Positions 54,891 through 63,500 of a stretch of 64,000 nt of DNA are shown piece by piece. The DNA lies in NCBI GenBank assembly GCA_016214955.1, contig JACRMN010000012.1:496001-560000 (forward strand). Direction: 5' to 3'. The stretch comes from Deltaproteobacteria bacterium. GTDB lineage: Bacteria; Myxococcota; Myxococcia; Myxococcales; Anaeromyxobacteraceae. Position 1 is the stretch's first letter; each line of letters begins with the position of its first letter. Below the pieces are notes generated by a model, which saw nothing but the letters and a program-made list of their open reading frames with translations, made no database searches and was not told where the DNA came from. The translations under genes were made by a program, and so were the position numbers.

Positions 54891-55805
54891 TCACCGCTCC
54901 GCCGCCTGACGGTCCTGGGACCGCAGGTACGCGAGCACCGCGTCGAGCTCGGAGGCCGAGAGGTCGGAGGGGGGCATGGCGATGCCACCGTGCCGCTCCA
55001 GGAGCTCGAGCGCCAGCGGGTCGCCCCCGTCGATGAGCGTGCCGGGCGACCGGATCCAGCGCGCCAGCCACGCCGGATCGCGCCGCCTCGTCACCCCGGC
55101 GAGGTCCGGCCCGACGCTGTCGCCCCCGGGCACGTGGCAGGCGGCGCAGCGCTGGCGGAAGAGCGCCTGACCCTTGCCGGCCGCCACCGGCGGGGCAGCC
55201 CGGTAGCCGCGGGCCGCCACCTGGCTCCGGCCGTCCCAGGCCGGATCCATGAACCCGGCGATGACCGTGGCCAGGTACCTGGGGTTGTCGAGGGCGCTGG
55301 TGCGCCACCACTGGCCGGTGACGTCGTTGCCGATCTCGATCACCGGGGCGTGCTCCTCGATGGGCGCGAGGTCACCGAACTTCTTCCGCAGCAGCGCCAC
55401 GTCCTCCGCCCGGCCGGTGAGGAAGGTCCAGCCGGGCCGGGCGCGGAAGGCGGCGGCGAAGGCCCGCAGCCGCTCCGGGGTGTCGTGCTCCGGCTCCAGG
55501 CTCACCGAGTAGAGGTGGATGTCCTTGCCGACCCGCTCGCCCAGCTCGCGCTGCACCCGCGCCAGGTTGGCGGTGGCCAGCCCGCAGATCTGGGTGCAGC
55601 GGGTGTAGATGAAGCTCACCACCACGCGCCTGTCGCGGACCAGGTCGGCGTAGAACCGCACCCTCCGTCCTTCGTGGGTGGTGAGCTCCACGTCCGGGAA
55701 GTAGGCGGCGCCCCAGGGTGAGCCGGGCGGGGCGCCGCCGGCCGGGAGGGCCGCCAGCGCGAGGGCCAGGCCGGCGAGCGCGCGCCGAGGGGAGTGGGCG
55801 GGCAT
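54891..55805 (-). CDS. Sco1/SenC copper protein fused to cytochrome c
   Basis: 304 residues. Signal peptide 1-24. The thioredoxin-like Sco domain has copper ligands C70 and C74 (CTQIC) and a later His in EEHAPVIEIG. From about residue 215 there is a class I cytochrome c domain with CAACH and a C-terminal Met-containing loop (IAMPPSDL). Sco proteins load copper into CuA of cytochrome oxidase or reduce its cysteines; the attached haem domain would supply electrons. It lies eight bases after a multicopper oxidase gene, supporting a role in copper handling. Confidence 0.9.
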   Translation of the reverse strand: MPAHSPRRALAGLALALAALPAGGAPPGSPWGAAYFPDVELTTHEGRRVRFYADLVRDRRVVVSFIYTRCTQICGLATANLARVQRELGERVGKDIHLYSVSLEPEHDTPERLRAFAAAFRARPGWTFLTGRAEDVALLRKKFGDLAPIEEHAPVIEIGNDVTGQWWRTSALDNPRYLATVIAGFMDPAWDGRSQVAARGYRAAPPVAAGKGQALFRQRCAACHVPGGDSVGPDLAGVTRRRDPAWLARWIRSPGTLIDGGDPLALELLERHGGIAMPPSDLSASELDAVLAYLRSQDRQAAER

Positions 55806-55813
55806 GGCGGTCC

Positions 55814-57859
55814 TCAGGCGCCCTCGGGGAGGAGCTCGGAGGGGACGAAGGTGCAGCCGGCCGGCGTGGAGACCGGGTTGGGAAGCGGGGTGGGGCCCCC
55901 GTTCACGTCCCAGCGCAGCAGCATGGCGTGGTCCTCGTGGACCGTGTTGTGGCAGTGCTCCACGAAGGTCCCGGAGAACTCCCGGAACTGGAGGTAGACG
56001 GAGACCGTGCCCGAGGGGCGCAGCCGCCAGACGTCCTTGCGGGCGAAGCGCTCCCAGGGCGGTGGCGTGGCGCCGTTGCGCGCCAGCGTCTGCCCCTCCT
56101 CGAAGTGGATGTGGATGGGGTGGTCCCAGCCGCCTCCGCCGTTGACCAGGTGCCAGATCTCCGCCGTGCCGGGGACCGGCGCCGCCGAGATGCGGCCGGT
56201 GTCGGCGGCCAGGCCGCGCCCGTCGTTGACCTTGATGGTCCAGGGGTTCTCCTCGGTGCCGCTGCTGCGCCCGAACTCGAAGACCCGCTCGCGCACCGCC
56301 GGGCGGCGCTCGGGGAGGGGGATGAGCCGGGAGGGGACGCGCGAGGCGTCGGGGCGCGGCGGGTCGCGGGCGATGCGGAGCTCCAGGACCCGGCCGACGC
56401 AGGGATCCGGAGAGCGGCCCGCCAGGGCCTCGGGCAGCGAGCGATTGCGCTTGGGCCCGCGGCCGTCGTCGTGCTCGCAGAGGTTGACGAGCCAGATCCG
56501 GTCGCCGGCCCGGTAGCGCGCGAAGTCGATCACCACGTCGAAGCGCTCCGCCACCCCCAGCTCGTCGGTGACGCTCATCGACAGCGGGTGATCGAGCAGG
56601 TTCCCGTCGTTGCCGATGAGCTGGAAGCGGGAGCCGTCGGAGAGGGCCAGCTTGTAGAAGCGGGCCACGCTGCCGTTGAGGATGCGGAACCGGTACCTGC
56701 GCCGCTCCACCTCCAGGTAGGGCAGGTAGGCGGCGTTGACGGTCATCACGTCGCCGAGGAAGCCGTCGCGGTCGAAGACGTCGAAGAAGAGCTGCCCCGA
56801 GGCGTCGAGCGCCTTGTCGGCCAGCATCAGGTTCACGTCGTAGTCGGTGTTTCCCCAGGGCTGGGCGGTGCCGCTGGGGAGCCGCAGGTTGACGCCGTCC
56901 TCGATCTCCTCGTTGCCGCGATCGACCGAGGAGTAGAGGTTGAGCGTGGCGGCGCAGCCCTTGTAGACGTTCTGCGAGGTGAAATCGACCATGTGGTCGT
57001 GAAACCAGAGGCTGCTCTGGATCTCGCGCCAGTCGCCGGGGACCCGGACGATCCCGCCGTCGTCGCCGGGCATGCCGGCCCGGGAATCCTCCGCGTCTCG
57101 GTTGACGGTGTCGTGGCCCGCGAGCGCCATGGGCCACCGGTAGTCGTAGAACTGGCCCGGCCAGAAGAAGGCGCTGGTGTAGCCGTCGCTCTCGGCCGGG
57201 GTGTGGCCGTTGTGCAGGTGGGTGGTGAGGGTGTTGCGGCCGAAGCCGCCGTTCTCGGCGGGGCTCGTCGGCAGCCGGTTGTGGTGGCGGAAGAGCATCG
57301 GCTCGCCGTAGCGGGCCTTGAGCAGCCTGAGCGGCAGCGTCCCGTCGAAGGTCCACATCCGCTCGGGGCGGATCTCGGGCAGCGCCGGGTGGAAGCGGTA
57401 GCCGGGAAGGAGGGGCCGCTGGCTCGCCTCCACCGCCACCCGGGGGAAGAACTCGCCCCAGCGCTGGTGGGCCCAGAGCGGGCCGGGCGGCCGGCCCTCG
57501 ATCGGGCCGAGGCCCTTGGCGGCGTTGAAGGTCTGGTTCGACTCGCGGGTGGGCCCCGGGTCGAGGGCGGAGAGGGCCGTGCGCTGGAACTCCTCGAGCC
57601 TCGGCATCGGCTGGGTGAAGGCCAGGCCGGGCGGCACCGGCGAGGGCGGCGTCCCGGTGGGCACGTCGGCGCGGGCCGGCCGGGCCAGGGGCGAGAGCCC
57701 CTGGAGGAGCAGGCCGCCGGCGGAGAGCAGGCCCCACCGCACCAGGTCGCGCCGCGAGACCCGCCCGCTCGACCAGGCGGCCAGGATCTCCTGCCTGTCG
57801 CGCCGCACCGCCTCGGCCTCCAGCCGCCTCCGCCTGCTGCCCTTGCCCGCGATGAACAT
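55814..57859 (-). CDS. Tat-exported multicopper oxidase
   Basis: 681 residues from ATG 57859, chosen because GGAGG lies six bases upstream; the frame is open 21 codons earlier without a ribosome site. A Tat signal (SRRDLVRWGLLSAGGLLL, residues about 35-65) follows an N-terminal extension. Copper ligands: THLHNGH, SLWFHDHMV, HPIHIHFEEG and EHCHNTVHEDHAMLL, giving type 1 plus trinuclear sites. Similar proteins (CotA, phenoxazinone synthase, manganese oxidases) oxidise phenols, bilirubin or metal ions with O2. It sits between its likely regulator pair upstream and Sco1 downstream. Confidence 0.92.
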   Translation of the reverse strand: MFIAGKGSRRRRLEAEAVRRDRQEILAAWSSGRVSRRDLVRWGLLSAGGLLLQGLSPLARPARADVPTGTPPSPVPPGLAFTQPMPRLEEFQRTALSALDPGPTRESNQTFNAAKGLGPIEGRPPGPLWAHQRWGEFFPRVAVEASQRPLLPGYRFHPALPEIRPERMWTFDGTLPLRLLKARYGEPMLFRHHNRLPTSPAENGGFGRNTLTTHLHNGHTPAESDGYTSAFFWPGQFYDYRWPMALAGHDTVNRDAEDSRAGMPGDDGGIVRVPGDWREIQSSLWFHDHMVDFTSQNVYKGCAATLNLYSSVDRGNEEIEDGVNLRLPSGTAQPWGNTDYDVNLMLADKALDASGQLFFDVFDRDGFLGDVMTVNAAYLPYLEVERRRYRFRILNGSVARFYKLALSDGSRFQLIGNDGNLLDHPLSMSVTDELGVAERFDVVIDFARYRAGDRIWLVNLCEHDDGRGPKRNRSLPEALAGRSPDPCVGRVLELRIARDPPRPDASRVPSRLIPLPERRPAVRERVFEFGRSSGTEENPWTIKVNDGRGLAADTGRISAAPVPGTAEIWHLVNGGGGWDHPIHIHFEEGQTLARNGATPPPWERFARKDVWRLRPSGTVSVYLQFREFSGTFVEHCHNTVHEDHAMLLRWDVNGGPTPLPNPVSTPAGCTFVPSELLPEGA

Positions 57860-57998
57860 GACCGCCTCCAACTCCCCTCCGGTGCCCAAGGTGGGCGCGG
57901 GGTCGCGAGGGCGCATCTCCATGACGCGGTGACCGTGGATCGATGGTCGCGCTCCGGGAGCCAGCGCACGCTTTCGCGACGTACACCGGCGGTAACCA

Positions 57999-58017
57999 CG
58001 TGTCCGCCGCGGACACG
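57999..58017. promoter_or_regulatory. 19-bp perfect palindrome, candidate operator before the multicopper oxidase
   Basis: GTGTCCGC-C-GCGGACAC flanked by C and G, making nine-base arms around one central base. It lies two bases after the response-regulator stop and 140 bases upstream of the multicopper oxidase start. Symmetry and position suit a binding site for a dimeric regulator such as the adjacent Fis-type response regulator. A short terminator is possible, but there is no U-tract and the loop is too small to fold as RNA without opening pairs. Confidence 0.6.
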
Positions 58018-58019
58018 CC

Positions 58020-58685
58020 TCAGGCGGACCCGCGGCGGCCCGGCGCCGGCGGAGCGCCCCGGGGCCCGGCGGGTGGGGCCCCGGGCGCCGCGTCGCGGTG
58101 GCTGTCGGGCGAGACCTGGTACCTGCGCAGCACGCGGTGCAGGCTCTCCCGCGTCATGCGGGCACGCAGGGCCGCCTGGGTGACGTTGCCGCGGTAGAGG
58201 CGCATCAGCGCCTGGAGGTAGTCGCGGGAGACCCGGTGCCGGGCCTCTTCCACCGTGCCGTGGAAGCTCAGCCCCAGCGGCGCCCCGGCGTCGGTCGGCG
58301 CGCCCCCCGGCGCGCCGCCGTTGGCCCGGGCGAGGGCTCGGGCCACCACCAGCGAGATCTCGTCAGCGTCCACGGGCTTGGCCAGGTAGTCGTAGGCGCC
58401 CGCCTTGATGGCAGCGACCGCGTCGGGAATGCTGGCGTACGCGGTCATCAGCACCACCTGGGCGCGGGGGCGCAGCACCCGGGCCCGCTCCAGGACCTCG
58501 AAGCCGCCGGCGCCCGGCAGGCGCACGTCGGTGAGGACCACGTCCAGGTCCTGCGCCTCGAGGAGGGCCAGCGCGCCCCTCCCGTCCTCGGCGGTCAGCA
58601 CCTCGTGCGAGCCGCCCAGGATGGCCCGCATGAGCTGCAGCACGCTGCGACGGTCCTCGGCCACCAGCACGCGGGATCGCTCCAT
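58020..58685 (-). CDS. response regulator with Fis-type HTH
   Basis: 221 residues. Receiver domain with phosphoacceptor D53 in VVLTDVRLPG and K in YLAKPV. A linker and a Fis-type HTH follow: VSRDYLQALMRLYRGNV with TQAALRARMTRESLHRVLRR, the DNA-binding end of NtrC-like proteins but without the AAA+ sigma-54 domain. It therefore resembles RegA/ActR-type redox regulators. The start lies one base after the kinase stop. The C-terminal tail is Pro/Ala-rich. Likely target: the palindrome just downstream and the copper genes. Confidence 0.9.
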   Translation of the reverse strand: MERSRVLVAEDRRSVLQLMRAILGGSHEVLTAEDGRGALALLEAQDLDVVLTDVRLPGAGGFEVLERARVLRPRAQVVLMTAYASIPDAVAAIKAGAYDYLAKPVDADEISLVVARALARANGGAPGGAPTDAGAPLGLSFHGTVEEARHRVSRDYLQALMRLYRGNVTQAALRARMTRESLHRVLRRYQVSPDSHRDAAPGAPPAGPRGAPPAPGRRGSA

Positions 58686-58686
58686 G

Positions 58687-60195
58687 TCACGCCCTCCGCT
58701 CCGGCGCGGGCAGCCACAGCCGGAACACGGTGCTGCACCCTTCCTCGCCCGCCAGGTCCACGTCGCCGCCGTGGGCACGCGCGATGGCGCGGGAGACGGC
58801 CAGGCCCATCCCGGTCCCGCCCGCCTTGGTGGTGAAGAAGGGCTCGAAGAGCTGGGCGCGCGCCTCGGGGGCCACGCCCGGGCCGGTGTCGCCGACCGCC
58901 ACTTCCACGCCGTCCGCGCAGCGGCCGACCCGGACGCGCACGCCCCCCTGCGGGCCGGCGGCCTCCATCGCGTTCTTCACCAGGTTGTGGACCACCTGGC
59001 GGACGCGGGGAGGATCGCCCACCGCCACCCCGGCGCCCTCGACCGAGAGGGCGGTGCCCTGGCTCCAGCGCGGGGCGCGCAGGCGCTCGACGACCTCGTC
59101 GCAGAGGAGCCGCAGGTCCACCGGCTCGCTGGAGGCCACCGGGCGGGACAGCTCCAGCAGGTCGTCGACGATGGCCTTGCAGCGCAGGGCCTCGTCCTCC
59201 ACCGCGGCCAGCTGCGCCACCAGGGTCCGGTCCGGGTGGTCCCGGTGGAGCGACAGGTAGCCCAGCATCACCTGCAGGGGGTTGTTGATCTCGTGGGCCA
59301 CGCCCGCCGCCAGGCGGCCGATCCCCGCCAGCTTCTCGGACGCCACCAGCCGCTCCTGGTGCTGCCCGAGCGCCGCGGTCATGGCGTTGAACTCCGCCGC
59401 CAGGTGGCCGAACTCGTCCGCGCTCTCCATGGCGATGCGGGCGGAGAGATCGCCGGCGGCGACCCGGGCCGCGCCCTCGGAGAGGCGCGCCAGCGGCCGG
59501 GCGATGGAGCGCCACAGGTAAAGCGCGGCGCCGGCGACCAGGAAGGGCAGCGCGGCCAGGAGCCCCTGCGTCCAGCCCGCGGTGCGATCGTGGATCCGGT
59601 CCAGCTCCCGGCGCGAGTCGGAGATGGTCACCTGCAGCTGCCGCAGGACGCCGTCGAGGTCGTCGCCGGTGCGCGCCGCCAGGGCGCCGCGGGTGGCCAG
59701 GCTCGCCGAGGCACCGCGGTGCTCGCCGCGCTGCGCGGCGGGGAGCACCTCCTCCCGGAAGTGCCGGTCCAGCTCGGCGGCGTCCTGGCGCACCCGCCGC
59801 AGGAGCGGGGCCGCCGCCGGTGAGGGGGGAGCCTGCTCCAGCGCCAGCAGGAGCTCCGCCGCCCGGTCGTGCGAGGCCCGGTAGCCGGCATCCTGGTCCG
59901 GCTCGCCGCGGGCCAGGCGGGCGGCGCGGGCCTGGCGCTCGCGCAGCGCCTCGCCGAGCTCGAGCACGCCCAGCACGTGGCGCTCGTGCTCGTGCATGGC
60001 GTCGAGGATCGCGTCCATCCCCCGCAGCGCGGAGAGCTGGAGCGCCACCGCCGACCCCAGCGCTTGGAGCACGGCGGCGAAGGCGACGACCAGCCGCCAC
60101 CGCGTGCGGCTCCCGGCCCGGCGCGGCGCGGGGCCCGGGACCGCAGCGCCGGAAATGCCCGGCCCTCCCATCGCTCGTTCGCTCGCTGCCACCAC
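58687..60195 (-). CDS. membrane sensor histidine kinase
   Basis: 502 residues from GTG 60195 (an ATG at 60171 is the alternative; neither has a clear ribosome site). TM1 about 35-55, periplasmic helical sensor, TM2 near 215-232, HAMP (IARPLARLSEGAARVAAGD), HisKA with H301 in AAGVAHEINNPLQV. HATPase_c follows with VRQVVHNLVKNAMEA, DTGPGV and GTGMGLAVS. It is coupled to the Fis-type regulator and upstream of multicopper oxidase and Sco1, so the stimulus may be copper or redox state. Confidence 0.92.
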   Translation of the reverse strand: MVAASERAMGGPGISGAAVPGPAPRRAGSRTRWRLVVAFAAVLQALGSAVALQLSALRGMDAILDAMHEHERHVLGVLELGEALRERQARAARLARGEPDQDAGYRASHDRAAELLLALEQAPPSPAAAPLLRRVRQDAAELDRHFREEVLPAAQRGEHRGASASLATRGALAARTGDDLDGVLRQLQVTISDSRRELDRIHDRTAGWTQGLLAALPFLVAGAALYLWRSIARPLARLSEGAARVAAGDLSARIAMESADEFGHLAAEFNAMTAALGQHQERLVASEKLAGIGRLAAGVAHEINNPLQVMLGYLSLHRDHPDRTLVAQLAAVEDEALRCKAIVDDLLELSRPVASSEPVDLRLLCDEVVERLRAPRWSQGTALSVEGAGVAVGDPPRVRQVVHNLVKNAMEAAGPQGGVRVRVGRCADGVEVAVGDTGPGVAPEARAQLFEPFFTTKAGGTGMGLAVSRAIARAHGGDVDLAGEEGCSTVFRLWLPAPERRA

Positions 60196-60593
60196 CGTGC
60201 CCCCACCCGCTCCTAACCGCGGGCCGGGCCCCGGTGGTGGACCGGGTGGGGCACCATGGTCGAGCGACAGCCGCGCGGGCCCCGCGGGCCCCGTTCTCCG
60301 GCGGGAGCGTATCGGCTGCCGCCACGGGTGGCGGTCGCCCCGCGCGCCCCGGGCCCGTCACTCACCGTCAACTCGAGCGGCGAGGCCCGCGCGCGGTTCG
60401 CCCGGGAGTGGAAGGGATAAGCGAGGCGTACGCGTCGTTCGAGGCGTGTCCGCTCCGGCCACAGGCAGCTTCGGCTTGCGCCCCGGCACGTGACCGGCGA
60501 CGGCGCGACTGCCGCGCCACGCGCCGCCGACGCATCTTCCTGCGGTGGAGAAGCGCCCTCGCCGCACCGACGTGCGGCAACCCGGAGGAACCC
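60196..60593. other. 398-bp divergent promoter region
   Basis: Between the sensor kinase and the peroxidase gene, which diverge. Both promoters must lie here. I see no convincing gene and no clear sigma-70 or sigma-54 pattern. A ribosome site, CCCGGAGGAA, precedes the peroxidase start. Confidence 0.5.
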
Positions 60594-63500
60594 ATGAGCA
60601 CAGCCCACTCGCATCGCCGCGAACCCGCACCGCGCGCGCCCCGACTCCGCGCGCTGCCGCCGCTGGCCGCCCTGGTCGCCATCGCCCTGGGGGGCGTGGC
60701 GGCCTGCGCCCGCAACGAACGTGCCGCGCCCGCAGGGGCGGAGACGCGCGCGCAGGCGGTGGCCCCGGTGGGGCAGGGCTTCCACCTCAACGCCTCCGAC
60801 CTGCGCTTCATCCTGCAGCAGATCAAGATCGCCGAGAACCACGCGGCCGGCGGCCAGCTCCTCGGCCCCGGCCCCGACCAGGTGGGCCACCCGGTGCTGC
60901 CCTTCGGCCTGCGGACGGTCGACGGCACCTTCAACAACCTCCAGCCGGGCCAGTCGGGCTACGGCGCCGCCGACCAGGTCTTCCCCCGGGTCCTGCCGCC
61001 CAGCTTCCGGCCGGCGGAGGGCGGCACCTCCTACGCGCAGAAGGGCGGCGTGGTCGTCGACTCCCACCCGCGCCTGGTCAGCAACCTCATCGTCGACCAG
61101 ACGGTCAACAACCCGGCGGCGGTGGTGGCCGCCGGGCCGGTCCCGGACATCGATCCCACCGGCATCATCTTCATCCCCAACGTCGCCCCCGACGTCGGGC
61201 TTTCGGCGCCCTACAACTCGATCTTCACCCTCTTCGGCCAGTTCTTCGACCACGGCCTCGACCTGGTCACCAAGGGCGGGGGCACGGTCTTCGTGCCGCT
61301 CCGGGCGGACGACCCGCTGTTCGCGCCCGGCGGGCCGAATTTCATGATGCTGACGCGGGCCACCAACCAGCCCGGGCCCGACGGGGTGGTGGGCGACGAC
61401 CCGGCCACGCCGCAGGACGAGAGCGCCGACGACGTCCAGGAGGCCACCAACACCACCACGCCCTTCGTGGACCAGAACCAGACGTACACCTCCCACCCCT
61501 CGCACCAGGTGTTCCTCCGCGCCTACAGGCTCGACGCCGCCGGCCGGCCGGTGGCCACCGGCAAGCTCATCGACGGCGCCATCCGCGGCAACATCGGCAA
61601 CTGGGCCGAGGTGAAGGCGCAGGCGCGAGACCTGCTGGGCATCGCCCTGGCCGACGCCGACGTCCTCGACGTCCCGCTGCTGGCCACCGACCCCTACGGC
61701 CGCTTCCTGCGCGGGCCCAACGGCTTCCCGCAGGTGGTGTTCCCCGGCGGCGTGCTGGAGGGCAACCCGGCGGCCCCGGTGGCCGTCGCCGGCGCGGTCA
61801 GGACCGGCCACGCCTTCCTCGACGACATCGCCCACCACGCCGCCCCGGTCGGCGACCACGACCGCAACCCGGCGACGCCCCCGCGCCCCCTGCTCCCCGA
61901 CGCCGATCCGGGCACCGCCGACGACGGCGACCCGGCCACCTACGACGACGAGCTCCTCGGCGCCCACTTCGTCACCGGCGACGGCCGCGGCAACGAGAAC
62001 ATCGGCCTGACCATGATCCACACCGTCTTCCACTCCGAGCACAACCGGCTGGCCGACGACATCCACGGGCTCATCCAGACCACGCTGACGCCGGTGGAGA
62101 TCCTGGAGTGGGACGCGGTCGGCCCGGCCTCGGGCTGGGACTACGGCGAGCGGCTCTTCCAGGCGGCCCGCTTCGTCACCGAGATGGAGTACCAGCACCT
62201 GGTGTTCGAGGAGTTCGCGCGCAAGGTGCAGCCGCAGGTGAACGTCTTCGCCGGCTACCACACCGAGATCGATCCAGCCATCGTGGCCGAGTTCGCGCAC
62301 ACCGTGTACCGCTTCGGCCACTCGATGCTCACCGAGACCGTGGCCCGCATCAACGCCGACGGGCGCGGCAACGACCTGCCGCTGCTGGCCGCCTTCCTCA
62401 ACCCGCTGGCCTTCAACGACGACGGGGCCGGCGGCACCCTGACCGCCGACCTGGCGGCCGGCTCCATCGCCCGCGGCATGGCGCTGCAGGTCGGCAACGA
62501 GCTCGACGAGTTCGTCACCGAGGCGCTGCGCAACCGGCTCCTGGGCCTGCCGCTCGACCTGGCCACCATCAACCTGGCCCGCGGACGCAGCGAGGGCATC
62601 CCCACCCTCAACGCCGCCCGGCGCGGCTTCCACGGCATGACCGGCAACTCGGCGCTGGCGCCCTACCTCTCCTGGGCCGACTTCGCCCTGGGCATCCGGC
62701 ACGCCGAGTCGCTCGTCAACTTCGTGGCCGCCTACGGCACCCACCCCAGCATCGCCGCCGCCGGCGACGTGGCCGCGCGGCGCGCCGCCGCCGAGCGCAT
62801 CGTCCGCGGCGACCTGGCCGACCCGGCCACCCCGGCCGACTCGCTCGACTTCCTCCTGGGGACCGGCGTCTGGTTCGACCCCGGCGACCGGACCATCACC
62901 GGCGTCGACGACGTCGACTTCTGGGTGGGCGGCCTGGCCGAGAAGCAGGCGCCCTTCGGCGGCCTGCTGGGCTCCACCTTCAACTTCATCTTCGAGACCC
63001 AGCTGGAGCGGCTGCAGGACGGCGATCGCTTCTACTACCTGACCCGCACCGCCGGCCTCAACCTGCTGGTGCAGCTCGAGGGCAACTCGCTGGCCGAGCT
63101 GATCATGCGCAACACCGACGCCGAGAACCTGCCGGCCGACGTCTTCTCGCGCCCCGACTTCACCTTCAACCTGGCCTTCCTGGGCACCAGCGGCCCCATC
63201 GCCGACGACCCCGGGACCCCGGTCGACGAGTCGGCCATGCCCGACCTCATCCGCATGCCCAACGGGACGGTCCGCTACACCGGCCCGGCCCACGTCATCT
63301 GGGGCGGCACCGACGACCCAGCCGTGGTCGATCGCATCTGGTCGAGCGAGGGCGACGACACCCTGCGCGGAAACGGCGGGCGCGACTTCCTCGAGGGCGG
63401 CGCCGGCAACGACAACCTCATCGGCGGGGAGGGGAACGACATCCTCACCGACTCCTTCGGCGACGACGTCCTCAAGGGCGGGGACGGCAACGACGTCCTC

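Noticed and set aside
54891-58016. Single 1041-codon minus frame spanning oxidase and Sco1
   Set aside because: Only its last 305 codons are the Sco1 gene; the rest is a wrong frame over the multicopper oxidase.
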